Shown piece by piece: positions 1 to 11,474 of a stretch of 64,000 bases of DNA. How positions within the stretch are numbered: the stretch's first letter is position 1; each line of letters starts with the position of its first letter. The stretch spans positions 17,905,580-17,969,579 of the forward strand of contig OY720344.1 of NCBI GenBank assembly GCA_963082975.1, read 5' to 3'. The DNA is from Labia minor. Its lineage: Eukaryota > Arthropoda > Insecta > Dermaptera > Spongiphoridae. Below the pieces are notes generated by a model. It did not search any database. It was not told the origin of the DNA and saw nothing but the letters and a program-made list of their open reading frames with translations. A program made the translations under genes and the position numbers.

Positions 1-62
1 TTTAATATGAGAAAATTCCATTGTCCACTCCTCCCTCTATGATTGAAAAAGTATTTGAAATA

Positions 63-538
63 CGAGGTAGGTCAATAAGTCAGTGACTTTTTGATAAATT
101 GAAGTTTTTTGATAAAAAATTATTTTATTTTTCAACGTAGTCACCTTTGAGCTCTCTACACTTCGTCCAACGTTGTTTTTTTTTATCCAAAAAATAAAAT
201 TTGTCGAGGATATCAAAATAGGTATTTGTTTGTGAGATAATTTCATCATTTTTCGTCGAGCCATTTCTTCAGGTTTGGAATCAAGAAATAGTCACTCGGG
301 GTTAAATAGGAAAATAGGGCGAATGAGGGAATTCATGAAATTTCATGGAAATTTACTTTTTTCCATTTTCTTCTCAAATCACGAGGTAGTCTGCTATTAA
401 TGGATGTCAAACAAAAACTAAAAGGCCCACCTGATTCAAATTTTGATGTTAGCTGATGCCTGCTGACAGCACCAGTGTTGTCATTTAATTTAAGAAACGG
501 GAAATTCATAAAGTTACGGACTTATTAACCTGACCTCG
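63..538 (-). mobile_element. Internally deleted mariner-like element
   Basis: Inverted ends are visible: GAGGTAGGTCAATAAGTC at the left and, read in reverse, GAGGTCAGGTTAATAAGTCC at the right, each beside a TA dinucleotide (61-62 and 539-540), the mariner target duplication. The minus strand just inside the left end translates into a decayed mariner transposase C-terminus (a short open frame at 37-264 with RWTKC-like and GDYVEK-like words in neighbouring frames). The element is about 476 bp against about 1.3 kb for an intact mariner, so the catalytic core is lost. It is a relic that could only move in trans. Confidence 0.75.
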
Positions 539-551
539 TAAAAGAAATTAG

Positions 552-1183
552 CTGGAGTGTCTCCACTCGACTATCTCGCAATTTGAATTGGATTAAATAA
601 CATAATATATTATATTTAAATTAAATTTAATTAATTATAAATTATAAATAATAAATAATAAATATTAAACCAGCGCATGTTTGGCTTTTTGTTGATGGCA
701 CCACGTCACGTGTTGGCGCGTGAGATTTGCAGTGTTAAAAAATTAATTCTGGTAATTTCAGCGAATCAATCAAGCTGAAATTCTATATATAGCAGTTTTA
801 TACAATTATTAATCATGTGAAAAATTATCAAACATATATCTTTATTTTTACGGTCACTTTAGAGGAAAAAAAATCAAAACGTTGTAGGTAATGACCCTCT
901 TCCGGTTGAGCTACATTTCTCAAAAGTTGATAGAAAACTATGAATTTTGAATAATGTCCATGTACCAAATTTCATCATTCTAGCTCAAACCGTTTTTGCG
1001 TAATCTTGCCTACATACATACACACACACATACACACATACACACACACATACACACACACACACAGACATTTTTCTCAACCTTAGTGAAAATGATTCAG
1101 GAACCTTCAAAACGTATAAAAACATCAAAATCTCAACATCGAAAATTTTCGTGATCGCAATACTATCTCTGGCGAGATAGTAA
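552..1183 (-). mobile_element. Family B Helentron-like non-autonomous element, copy B1
   Basis: One of at least four near-complete copies in this window. In the element's own direction it starts TTACTATCTCGCCAG and ends with GCGAGATAGTC followed by the hairpin GAGTGGAGACACTC and CAG. The ACTATCTCGC start is inverted relative to the subterminal GCGAGATAGT, so the inverted repeat is asymmetric and followed by a 3' hairpin, as in Helentron-associated elements. A CA-rich microsatellite lies at about 1014-1070. No coding capacity. Copy B6 at 57406 is very similar, suggesting fairly recent activity. Confidence 0.7.
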
Positions 1184-1667
1184 AAAGGACTACCGTTATA
1201 AAATTTTATCTAAAAAATGTCAGATCCATGAATGAATAAAACTGATTTCAAAAGTGTTTCTTTTACTCATAAAAAAACTAAAAAAAAAAATTTTACAACT
1301 CAATATCAGTTGTTCGCCGAATTTCAGCTCCATAAATGACGTAGGAAGCTTATTATTAGTGAAAGTGGAGCCTACAAAAGAGCAATTTTGCGAGGCCCTT
1401 GCGAGAGTATTGAATTGGCTGCAAGTGACACTCGGGCAGTCCTCCAATCTCCATTCCTATCCCTCTCACTCTCTCCCTCCCTCCCTCACTTTCACTTCTA
1501 TTCCTATCATTACTCTTGGCAAAATCAATCTCATCTTTTCATTATCAATTGATGGTCAAGATTGATCCATCATATTAAATATTAATTTATCACAAGCTCA
1601 TGCCATTCGACAATTTGCAATATTTATAAGATAAACCTGAATTTTTCAATTTGCATTGATAAGAAGA
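1184..1667. other. Unannotated stretch with one unrecognised open frame
   Basis: A plus-strand open frame at 1254-1565 (103 codons) covers a less AT-rich patch at about 1310-1450. The middle (SSINDVGSLLLVKVEPTKEQ) is not obviously low-complexity, but I recognise no family and the ends are homopolymer- and CT-rich. It may be chance, an old exon or a repeat fragment. Confidence 0.3.
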
Positions 1668-2292
1668 TAAGTTGACCTGTGGCCAGGTCCGAACCGACCG
1701 ACTGTTTGAAATAAATTAATTTCCAGCTACAGAAACAATTTCAAATAATTTTAATATATCTATTAATGTAATAAAAAACAGATATGGATATAACATAAAT
1801 ATTTTTAATTTTATTTTATTTATAATATATATGTAAGAACAGGCTGTGACGTCATTAATGGCTGGATGACGTCATATAATTTTAATTAAGAAAAAACTAA
1901 TAAAGATGATTTTTCTCGAGTATAAAACCAATGCAAAGTGAATGATTCGTGATGATATGTAAAAAAATCTCCTTTGGTGTGAAAATAACCCTTTCCTTCC
2001 TATCGTCGATCGCTAATACTACCACTTCCGGTTTCCGGAATTGCACCAAAAGTTGATCAATTCATCCCACTGATGCATTAAGTATTTATACTAAATTTCA
2101 TCAAAATCGGTTGAGCCGTTCAGGCTGTACACATCTATACGGACGGACGGACGGACAGACGGACGGACAGACATCATGCTAAAAATACTTTTTTCTGTTT
2201 AGAAAATGCATGATTCGTGGAGATATGTAAAAATCTCCACATGTGAAATTTGGTGTGAAAACAATACCTCCCTTACTATCGTCGGTCGGTAA
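1668..2292 (-). mobile_element. Family A Helentron-like element, copy a
   Basis: Near-complete copy. In the element's own direction it runs from TTACCGACCGACGAT to GACCTGGCCACAGGTC and CAACTTA. The subterminal GTCGGTCGGTT is the inverse of the 5' end and is followed by the 6-bp-stem hairpin GACCTG-GCCA-CAGGTC. A GTCC/CCGT tetranucleotide microsatellite lies near the middle (about 2140-2170). No protein is encoded; short open frames here recur in other copies only because the DNA repeats. Confidence 0.75.
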
Positions 2293-2463
2293 AAAATGAT
2301 TATTAATACAAAAGCATAAAGTCAACCACTTTTGGCTAATAGACAATGACGAATCGTAAAAATTAATAGTTATTTGTAACTACTTTAACATTTAATATTC
2401 GCTTTATGACTATTCACCTTTCCTAACATTTAAACAATGAATTAAAAATTAGGCCTTTATTTT

Positions 2464-2845
2464 TATTACGCAAAAACAATTTGAGCTAGAATGATAAAAT
2501 TTGGTACATGGGCATTATTCAAAATTCATGGTTTTCTATCAACTTTTACATAACTTACAACGTTTTGATTTTTTTTCTTCTAAAGTGAGTAAGTGATAAT
2601 TTTTCACATGATTAATAATTGTATAAAACTGCTATATATAGAATTTCAGTTTGAAAGTACCAGAATTAATTTTTTAACACTGCAAATCTCACGCGCCAAC
2701 ACGTGACGTGGTGCCATCAACAAAGAGCCAAACATGCGCTGGTTTAATAAATATTATTTATTAATTTTAATTTATAATTTAATTAATTTAATTTAATTTA
2801 AATTAATATATGTTATTTAATCCAATTCAAATTTGCGATTGTAAT
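2464..2845 (+). mobile_element. Family B element, truncated copy B2
   Basis: Matches the 3' two-thirds of B1 in the opposite orientation (GAGCTAGAATGAT..., CACGTGACGTGGTG...), but lacks the 5' end and microsatellite and stops before the terminal hairpin, directly against a mariner fragment. Confidence 0.65.
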
Positions 2846-2992
2846 TGGTATTAATGGATGTCAAACAAAAACTAAAAGACCCAGCTGGTTCAAATTTTGA
2901 CACGAGTAAGCTGATAGTTGCCTGCTGACAGGAGCCATTTCATTTAAGAGAAGGGAAATTCGAAAAGTGACGGGCTTATTAACCTGCCCTCC
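2846..2992 (-). mobile_element. Mariner fragment, right end only
   Basis: Matches positions 398-538 (TATTAATGGATGTCAAAC through CTTATTAACCTG) and ends beside TA at 2993-2994. The left half and all transposase sequence are missing; the break coincides with the end of copy B2. Confidence 0.6.
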
Positions 2993-3833
2993 TAACACAT
3001 GCTTTAAAAATGTATATTTTCCCATCAAATAAATAATAATTAATACATTTTTATTTTTAAGAAATTAAGTTTTATTTATAATATACCTAAAGTTAAATTC
3101 AACAATAGAAAACAAAAAATTAATCTAAATATTTATTTGTTTAATTTCAATAAATATGTTGGGTACAATCTAACTAGTTTTCTAGTTAAATTAATAGCTA
3201 AATAGATAGACATAAATGTAATTGGGAAATGTCTAATTTTGCTGTCCAACCTTGATTAAAACAATATATATATATATATAACTTTTGATATTCATTAACA
3301 ATATCATTGTCATTTCCTAGTGTTTTCATAACAATATACATTATAACTAATATATTGTTCTTTTATTCTATAAACAAAAAAAAATATTAATTTTTTTTAA
3401 TAAATATACTTATTTATATTTTTTTTTATTTATAATTTTAAAAACAAATGAATTATTAATTTATTTTCTAATTGAATCTGAAATATCTTTTAATAGAATC
3501 ATAATTTGCAGGATTTAATTATAGATATTTACCACTCATTCGTGTAGATTAATTTATTTATTAAAAATTTTAATTAGCAACCTGTTGCTAATAGAATATC
3601 AATAGGTATACATGTAATCTTCTTTTTACATAAGTATATATTCCTATATGGTTCCCAACATGGAGCGTACACTCTTCAAGGGGTCAATGAAAGAATTTGA
3701 TGAGCGGTGATTTTAACTACTTATTAAAATTAAAAATTAGGCATATGTAACATGGGGAGACATCTTAAGTTTTTAGAAGCTCTAGTGGCATAAAGAAGGA
3801 GGGGAGAATCGGGTATATATATATTCGAGGTCT
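2993..3833. other. AT-rich DNA, no gene seen
   Basis: Very AT-rich, with (TA)n runs near 3264 and 3820. I see no open frame of note, RNA gene or recognisable repeat end. Confidence 0.5.
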
Positions 3834-4525
3834 GTTAAAAAGAAAAGGTGAATTTTGAATTATTTCGAAAAGTATTATATTTATTTATTCATCAATATCC
3901 ATGTTTTGTCCTCTTCTAAGTAATTCCCGTCAGATATAATGCATTTCGATACAATACAATCGTCGAATCACTTCTGAAATACGCTTTTCGGTTTGGCCAT
4001 CAGCTCGTTCTTCGATTCCGACTTTATCTCATCAATGGTCGTAAAACGCTCTTCTATCTCTTCAGTTTTGGGAATAAGAAAAAGTCACAGGGAGACAAAT
4101 CTGGTGAATACGATGGTAGAGGCATGATTACGGTGTTGTTTTGGGACAAAAAATCATGAACAAGCAATGATGTGTTAGCTGGTGCATTATCCTGATGCAG
4201 AATTCATGATTTGTTTTTCCACAATTCGGAAGTTTAAGCCGTATTGCTTCACGTAAACGTTGCATAACTTCCTTGTAATATTTCTTATTAACAGTACGAC
4301 CTGTTGGCAAGAATTCATAATGCGTAAAAAAGTAAAAAATCGAAGAACACACAAAAAGGCGATTAACTTTTTCAGTTGTCAAAAACAAAATACTAATCCA
4401 AAATGGCTGATAATGTCAACATATGAGAAAGATATGTGTACCAACATAACGAAAAAAAATTTCGATAATCGAAAATACACAGCCCGCGAAAATTCAAAAT
4501 TCACTTTTTCTTTTGAATAGTCTTC
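3834..4525 (-). mobile_element. Deleted mariner-like element with transposase remnant
   Basis: The ends are inverted: CGAGGTCTGTTAAAAAGAAA at the left and, reversed, CGAAGACTATTCAAAAGAA at the right, both leading into GTGAATTTTGAATT. The minus strand carries a frameshifted mariner transposase C-terminal half, including a NAPAHTS-like block and a DFLSQNNT-like word near 4130-4210. The N-terminal DNA-binding half is largely missing. The right flank is TA; the left flank reads TT, so that duplication has mutated. It is a different lineage from the mariner at 63-538. Confidence 0.7.
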
Positions 4526-5435
4526 GTATATAGTCGAGAGAGGTGGTGGTGTGTCTAGGGGTTATTATCTTTATGAGCAGCAATACTTCTTCTTTTAGCT
4601 TATCAAATAATAGCTTGTATATTTTATAAAAACAATTTATTTATAAAAAATATGTATATAGAAAACTTTTTCAAACTTCAGTCACAAGATCGTACTTAAG
4701 AAGTCGTTCAAAGTAACTTTGATTGGCGCTGGGATTTTAATAACGCCTCTTGAGCAGTGATGATGTGCCTTAGCCAATAGGAATCCAGTATTAGCTATTT
4801 TTTCCTATTCACATAATCTCAATTAATTTCATTATATACATATATACATTTTCTTTTAAATATCTTTCTTTGTATATATACAAAAGAACAGCAAGGGTTT
4901 CCAATCTTTATGCTAGTATGCTTCCCCGAAAACATTTACCATACCGCCACTCCATCTTTTAATTTTTTTAAAAGGTATAATACTATAAACACATTTAAAT
5001 AATAAAAAAATTTTTACAAAAAAAAAAAAAAAAAAATTGAACGTTTCATCCGCTCCACTTAATTTATCCAAAATTAAATTAAGGTTTCATTTTGAAAGTT
5101 ATGTTTTAATGAACTATTGCTTGATAGTTCTATCAATTTTTTCTTTTTAATGAATGCCATCATCATCGTCAAGAAATGGATTCTGTATTCATAAAAATTT
5201 AGAGAAATCCAAATCTTTTGAAACAATTTGAAAAATGCAGTATTACAATATAAAGTTTGATTATTTTGCACATATTATGATATAAAAATGTACTGTTATT
5301 AAAATAATTTTCCCCCCTCCCCCAGCAATTATCCGAGCCTCCCTAAGGAGGCGCATCTCCCACATTGGAAACTGCAAAAGTTGTTTTAGAACTTTTCGTC
5401 TTTATTTGACTACTGTTTAAAAAAAAACCTCAGAC
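4526..5435. other. Unannotated AT-rich DNA with a small GC hairpin
   Basis: No gene seen. A perfect short hairpin GCCTCC-CTAA-GGAGGC lies at 5337-5352 inside a C-rich patch, and a poly-A run lies at about 5019-5035. The hairpin could be the end of an unrecognised repeat. Confidence 0.4.
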
Positions 5436-5690
5436 TTTTGTACGTCCTACGCAAGGACAACGCCTATCAAGTCGGTTATATTAATGAGGTGTCCTATGAT
5501 CAGTAGAACGGGTCCTCTCAACCTTTACCTTGATTTTCTTGATCGGAGGCGCTACTTTTTATCAAGTAGCTATTCCCCAATGTTGATCCCGGAGGCTGGG
5601 TTGACTCCGTCCCCAGCTAGAGATATTCCCTTGCCAGGCCCGGGACTTGAACCTGGGACCATGTGAATGTGAGACACCCAATGGCGTCTT
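5436..5690 (-). repeat. Interspersed repeat, possibly tRNA-derived SINE
   Basis: Related sequences occur at 9635-9870 and 16689-16940. Shared blocks include CTTGATTTTCTTGATCGGAG and GCCAGGCCCGGGACTTGAAC. On the minus strand the end contains GGTTCAAGTCC, which fits a pol III B box. An A box at normal spacing is not clear, so a 3' tail of a LINE is an alternative. Confidence 0.5.
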
Positions 5691-6439
5691 TAAGGTTCTA
5701 TTTAAAATTGTAAATTTGCTGGGAAAGAATATTTCATTTAATATATTATTTAAAATTAATCATTGTCTTTAGCCTAACCTTCGATTCAATTGATATTCAC
5801 TTCTAATCCTCTTTATCCTCTTATATTACGATATTTTATCTTTTCCATCTATATTTATGAGCAAAAAGAAAAAATAATAAAAAAATAAATTCCAATTAAA
5901 ATTTTCTAATTTTACCATTTCAATTATAGTAGTTCTTGTATGTATTTATGAATGAAAGAAATTTTTATCAATATAACATATTATATTTCATCGTGGTTAA
6001 CAACATATACGTTATACATATATAAATATAAAAAAAAAAGAAAAAAAAAGTTTTCCATCATTTGAACTAACAAGCTGACTTTTCCAGCCTTTCGTTATCA
6101 TCAATATCCTACAGATACTGACATACATATATATATATTATTAAAACACAAACACATATATATTACCCGTATTATATATATATTTATAAAAAAAATCTTT
6201 AATCATTAAATAAAGGAATATTTGTGGATATAATTTAATTTCTCAAAAGTTGAATTATTTTTTCTTTTAATTAAAATGTACATAATAATTATAATTAACT
6301 AAAAATATTTTAAATATATTTATTAGAAATGAAATTATACATAATTTTTGTTTACTTTTTTGTCTTGTACAATTTCACGGTAATTTCTTTTTTAATTCAT
6401 CTTTTGTTTTTATTTTATTTGATGTAATTGAAAATAAAT
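5691..6439. other. AT-rich DNA, no gene seen
   Basis: Contains poly-A-rich and TA-rich tracts (about 6010-6050 and 6120-6200). No supported feature. Confidence 0.5.
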
Positions 6440-6520
6440 TTGGAGTGTCTCCACTCGACTATCTGGAAAATTTAAATTGGATTAATTAACATATATTATA
6501 TTTAAATTAAATTTGGTAAT
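6440..6520 (-). mobile_element. Family B terminal fragment B7
   Basis: Only the 3' terminal hairpin region (TGGAGTGTCTCCACTCGAC) and about 60 bp of adjacent AT-rich element sequence remain. Confidence 0.55.
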
Positions 6521-6634
6521 TATTCAGGTAAACTCATTTTCGTGGATTTGGATAATACTTTACCAGTGGGTTCCTTTTGCATTCCAAATAAACTTTTCTT
6601 ATGAAATTTTTCCCAGTATCTTATAGTTTTTGAG

Positions 6635-7214
6635 ATTTCCAGCTACAGAAACAATTTCAAATAATTTTAATATATCTATTAATGTAATAAAAAACAGATA
6701 AGGATATAACATAAATAATAAATATAAACATTTTTAATTTTATTTTATTTATAATATATATGCAAGAACAGGCTGTGACGTCATGAATGACTGGATGACG
6801 TCATATAATTTTAAATCAAGAAAAAACTAATAAATATGATTTTTCTCTAGGATAAAACCAATACAAAGTGCACGATTTTCATGGTGATATATAAAAAAAT
6901 CTCCTCATGTGAAATTTGGTGTGAAAATAACCCTTCCCTTCCTATCGTCGATCGCTAATACTACCACTTCCGGTTTCCGGATTTGCACCAAAAGTTGATC
7001 AATTCATCCCACTGATGCATTAAGTAAATATACCAAATTTCATCAAAATCGGTTGAGCCGTTCAGGCTGTACACATCTATACGGACGGACAGACATCATG
7101 CTAAAAATACTTTTTTCTGTTAAGAAAATGCATAATTCGTGGAGATATGTTAAAATCTCCACATGTGAAATTTGGTGGGAAAACAATACCTCCCTTACTA
7201 TCGTCGGTCGGTAA
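6635..7214 (-). mobile_element. Family A element, copy b, 3' end missing
   Basis: Matches copy a from TTTCCAGCTACAG to the GTCGGTCGGTAA end. The 3' hairpin (GACCTG...CAGGTC) and subterminal inverted repeat are absent, so this copy is truncated. The tetranucleotide microsatellite is very short (about 7080-7092). Confidence 0.7.
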
Positions 7215-7549
7215 AAATTATACAATTTCATTTAGTGGTATCAATATACTTACATCGTTTATATAGTCGTTTTTTATTTTAATTTGACTTAAGATGAATG
7301 AAAGAAGGTTAAGAAAAAATTGAATGTGAAAATTTTGAAAATATACGAGTAGAATTAAAATCTAAACTATTATTATCATTATTATTAAATTTTTATAAGA
7401 ATTTATTTTTTCTCATCATTTTACTTTTCTATATATCACTTATAATATAATAATAATAATAATAATAAATTGATTGATTGATGTCATCTAAAATGTCAAA
7501 AAAATTTATATATAAATACATTTGATGTTTTGGAACACGGATAAATATA
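7215..7549. other. AT-rich DNA, no gene seen
   Basis: Contains an (AAT)n microsatellite at about 7447-7470. Nothing else supported. Confidence 0.5.
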
Positions 7550-8124
7550 AGTACCGGGACCCCGAGCCTCGGCTCGGTACTTAAGTTAAAAAAAATGATT
7601 TATTATTATTGGATTTGGCTGGTAATATTAATACCTGGGACACCGAGCTCTCGCTCTACCCTTTAAAAAATATTGATACACAATTCTTTAATTATTTATT
7701 ACAATTATTAAATGTTACACATTTGCATCAATCTGATTAAAATTAATGAACTTGTGCTCCTCAATAATACATAAATATATAATATATAGGTACATATATT
7801 TTTTTTCTATAGTGTTTTTTTGAAAAACTGTTTAGCGCCCCAAGTGGTTATAAAACAAACTAAAGACAAAAAAACGTGCTTTGCAGCTTTTCGGAATTAA
7901 AAAAGCAAAATTGGCAGTCGTGGGACTGGCCGACAGAAGTGAAAACTTCTGCGTAAGAAATTTTAAAACAGACGAAATTCGCGCTATTTCACGAGAAAGA
8001 TGAATTTCATATGCATGTATATATATATAACTTATATATTATTTTAAACATATATTTTAAACAAATTTGTAACTTATATTTATATATATATAAATACACA
8101 ACTTTGTTTAAAATATTGCAATAC

Positions 8125-8275
8125 GAACTGTTTTATAATTCTTATCTCTAACATAAAATATATATTTATTATGTGAAGTTCATTTCGTATAATTTTGATT
8201 ATATATGTATATATGAAATGAACTTTACATAATAAATATATATTTATATGTTAGAGATAATTTATAAAACAGTTC
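8125..8275. repeat. Large imperfect palindrome inside C1
   Basis: Two arms of about 68 bp (8125-8192 and 8208-8275) are inverted copies with a spacer of about 15 bp. The outer ends are GAACTG and CAGTTC. The arms differ at a few positions. It could be a foldback MITE or a product of inverted duplication. Confidence 0.7.
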
Positions 8276-8815
8276 TAATGACAATTCAAATTTCGCGCTC
8301 TGTTATAAGAAATTTGAAAGCAGATGGTTTCATGGTGTTGGTCACGATCACGCGAGTTCTATACTTTTTCCCATCCCGCAAAAGTGCTCAACGCCGCTAA
8401 AGAAGTTTTCACTTCAAAAATTATTTAATATTTGGAAATATATCTGACTTATAGAAAAAATGAATATTAATTAAAGAAAGAAATAGTTTTTAAAATATCC
8501 TGAATAATATGTAACAATTTTCAAGATAGAAATTTATTACAATATTACAATTATTAACTGTTGCATCATTGCATCAATCTGATTAAAATGAATGGAACTT
8601 CGGGTACTCAATAATAATAAATAAAATAATATTAATAAATATATTGAATAATATTTTATTGAAAAAATATTAAAACTTATAAAACTATCTAAAACTTTAT
8701 TAATAAAAGAACAATGAATAAATAAATATAGAATAGTAATTTATTAAAAAGTAAACAATAGATAAAAAGAAAAAAAAATAACAAAATCATTATTTTCATT
8801 TTTAAATAACGATTC

Positions 8816-8890
8816 ACCCGGCGAGTTTCGAACCGACGAAATCCACTCGTTAAAACATCAGTCCAACCGCTGGACTATATGTATTTAGAT
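8816..8890 (-). repeat. tRNA-like segment within family C
   Basis: On the minus strand TAGTCCAGCGGTTGGACTG resembles a tRNA D-arm/A box and is followed about 35 bases later by GGTTCGAAACTCGCCGGG, a good B box. No complete cloverleaf or acceptor stem is seen, so it is a tRNA-derived repeat rather than a tRNA gene. The same segment occurs at 19690-19770. Confidence 0.6.
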
Positions 8891-9140
8891 AAAAAATTGT
8901 CATTTTTTTACTGTCTTAGCAGGCAGTATTAAAAATTTTGACGTTTTCCATATATAATTTTCAATTAAGAAATTAATAATGAAGCTGTATGTTTCAAGAG
9001 ATATCATCAATAAAACTTAATTTTTCTTTATAAATACTATATCTAGTGTGAATTTGAAAAAAATCGTTAGAGCGGTTTTTGAGAACCAATATATATAGAT
9101 AAATACATATATACAATTTTAGCTAGCATAATAAGATAAG

Positions 9141-9634
9141 ATATATACATATATTTTGTAAATATATATACATGTGTATAAAATAGAATTGAATGTCGGT
9201 TGACATTTCACTCAAAAGGAAAAAACAATTCTCTTATTCTCTCAATTCTCTTGTTTTCTCAACCAATTCCTCTCGATCTATAACACCTCTCGAAAAAAAC
9301 ACTTATTTTATTCCTCAGATTTTAAAGAGAATCGAAAAGAAATAGAAAAAGTTTAAACGAATTAAAAATAATTAAATTTATATATAATAAAAATAATAAT
9401 ATAAAATGGTTTGGAAACTAAAAAAAAAAATGAATCTAGCAAAGTATGAGATGCAAAATACACATCTTAAAAAATAACTATATTATAAAAAATTATATAT
9501 TAAATAAATATAACGGTGGTGTTCTTCATGGAATAAATGAATTAAGTAAATTATTAGAACAAGATGATTGAGATGATCTTGTATATACATATACACAGAC
9601 ATACCTATGGCTTTTGAACATTCTAAGAAAGGAC
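9141..9634. other. AT-rich DNA, no gene seen
   Basis: No supported coding or repeat end. Confidence 0.45.
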
Positions 9635-9870
9635 AGATCTATTAAGACGGTTGACGTCTAAACGAGGTAGAAGTGTTGTATGATCAATATAACTGATCAT
9701 CTCAATCTTCATCTTGATTTTCTTGATCGGAGGCCGCTACTTCTTATTTCAAGTAACTTTCCAATTTAGATCATGTGGGCTGGATGGACCTCGAATTCAT
9801 AGGCCCTACCTAGAGTTAAATTCCCTTGCCAGGCCCAAGTCCACAAACTTGAAAAGCAGACGTAAAGGGT
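9635..9870 (-). repeat. Diverged copy of the 5436 interspersed repeat
   Basis: Shares CTTGATTTTCTTGATCGGAG and TTCCCTTGCCAGGCCC with the copies at 5436 and 16689. The B-box region is mutated, and this is the most decayed of the three. Confidence 0.5.
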
Positions 9871-10740
9871 TGAGATTGGGAAATTTAGAATTGTTTGTGA
9901 ATTTCATCTTTCTATTTCTATTGGAATTAAACTTTTAAAAACTTTTACCCCCTTTGACGTTAAAACATTCTAAAGATTATGTATACGAGTGTACTTATAA
10001 TATAATTTATATTTGTTTGTATTGTCGCCTTTGTATAGTGTTGAGATTTATTTAATAAAATTTATTCATATAGAGTATATAGATAATAAATCAAAAAATA
10101 AAAAAAATGTCTAATAATCATATTTTAACATAATATATCATCAATCAATGTCTCTTTTTTCTTCTTTTTCTTTATTCTTTACATTTTTCTTTTTCATCTC
10201 TCTCATCTTTTAGTAAGAATACTTGAATAACAAAATAAAAAGAGATCTATTAATATAATAAAGTAGGTAAATCTATTTATAATATTTGGTTCAAAAGAAG
10301 AGAAAAAATCTTTTATAAATTTTTAAATATATATATGCTTATACATATTATTTTATTTTTGTTCATTTTATAAATATTCTAAAAATAAATATAATTCATT
10401 AGATTATATAAGATAATTTATTCAATTTAAAAATTACAATAGAAAGATATACATACTTACATAACATCCATTTATAATAAATTGATATAATAAAAGAAAT
10501 TTGAAGATTGTAAAATGGGACTATTAACAAAGATTAAATTTATTATTTTCACCTAATAATATTATGTTATACCTACATTTTCGAGTCACTGACTTTTCTA
10601 AATATCATAGCATCTCTAATGTTATCAAAGATAACCTGACGGACACCTTAATATAAATACGTGCCTTTAAAATTCAAGAAAATTTACAAAATCACTAATG
10701 TGAGATGCAGTAGTATTATTGTGCTTCAGCTGAGATAATT
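9871..10740. other. AT-rich DNA, no gene seen
   Basis: Nothing supportable beyond simple AT tracts. Confidence 0.45.
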
Positions 10741-11474
10741 GAGGGTAGAGGGTTTTTCCAGGGAATTCCCGTGAAAATCCTTTAATTTTTATTTTCCGTT
10801 TCCCGGGAAAAAAACAAATTATTTTTCATGCTGATTATGATGCCGATACCGAAATCTTTCTTTGTTAAATAAAATAGTCGTAATAAATAAAAAATACAAC
10901 TGTACATACATACATTTGTCTTTGTTATAATTTTTTTTTCTTTTTTCTTTTCCTTTTTGGGTGGTGATAAAAAAAATAGCAAAAACATCAAAATCACAGA
11001 CTTTACTATCAGTTTTCCATCTTTTTAGTTATATACAGTAAAGAAAACTAAAATAAGAAAAATAAAATACAAAAAAAATGCCAAAAAAATAAAATACAAA
11101 AAAAAAAAATGCCAAAAAAATAAAAAAAAAAAAAAATAAAAATAAAAAAAGGGAATAACTAATCGTTACTCCTCTAATATGAAGGAACTCCGTTTTAGGC
11201 GACATTTCCCTTGATTGCCTCTCGTTTCTAAAATGTTATTTTCTAAACAAGTAAAAGAAAATAATTATGTTTATGTTATATTTTGATGATTATATATTAT
11301 ATCTTTCTGAATTTTTTTTTTATTTTTGCATTAAATTTATTTTATTTTTTTGGCAAAAACAACATTTATTTAATTTTTTCGTAATATTTTTACAATTTCC
11401 TCCTCAAGTTTAGTATTTTTTAAAATTTCCCGAGAATCCCGGGAACGAAAATAATCCTGGAAAAATTCCCCTCA
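10741..11474. mobile_element. Non-autonomous DNA element with terminal inverted repeats
   Basis: The left end GAGGGTAGAGGGTTTTTCCA is matched by the reversed right end GAGGGGAATTTTTCCAGG, and both continue into related CCCGGGAA-type sequence (10755-10812 and 11419-11465). AATT flanks both ends (10737-10740 and 11474-11477), either a target duplication or part of the repeat. The interior is poly-A-rich (11060-11150) without a transposase. Superfamily not assigned. Confidence 0.6.

Larger units (their letters stand above)
7550..9140 (-). mobile_element. Family C Helitron-like composite element, copy C1
   Basis: Inverted in orientation to C2 (19271-20456) and C3 (21737-22979). In the element's own direction it begins CTTATCTTATTATGCTAGC, continues into TATATA repeats and CTCAAAAACCGCTCTAACG, and ends at the hairpin CCGAGCCGAGGCTCGG enclosed by GTACCG...CGGTAC. 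C1 is about 400 bp longer than C2; it keeps a segment (about 8149-8710) absent from C2, including a large palindrome, an AAGTTTTCACTT hairpin and a second copy of the 3' region (about 8518-8600). It encodes no protein. The class is inferred from end structure alone. Confidence 0.55.

Noticed and set aside
7043..7231. Recurring open frames in family A copies (also 22249-22482, 31650-31919, 54750-54977, 12863-13045)
   Set aside because: They give similar peptides only because the DNA repeat is the same; frames shift between copies and run through the microsatellite.
8816..8890. A functional tRNA gene
   Set aside because: B box is good but no acceptor stem or full cloverleaf; the segment is repeated within a transposon.
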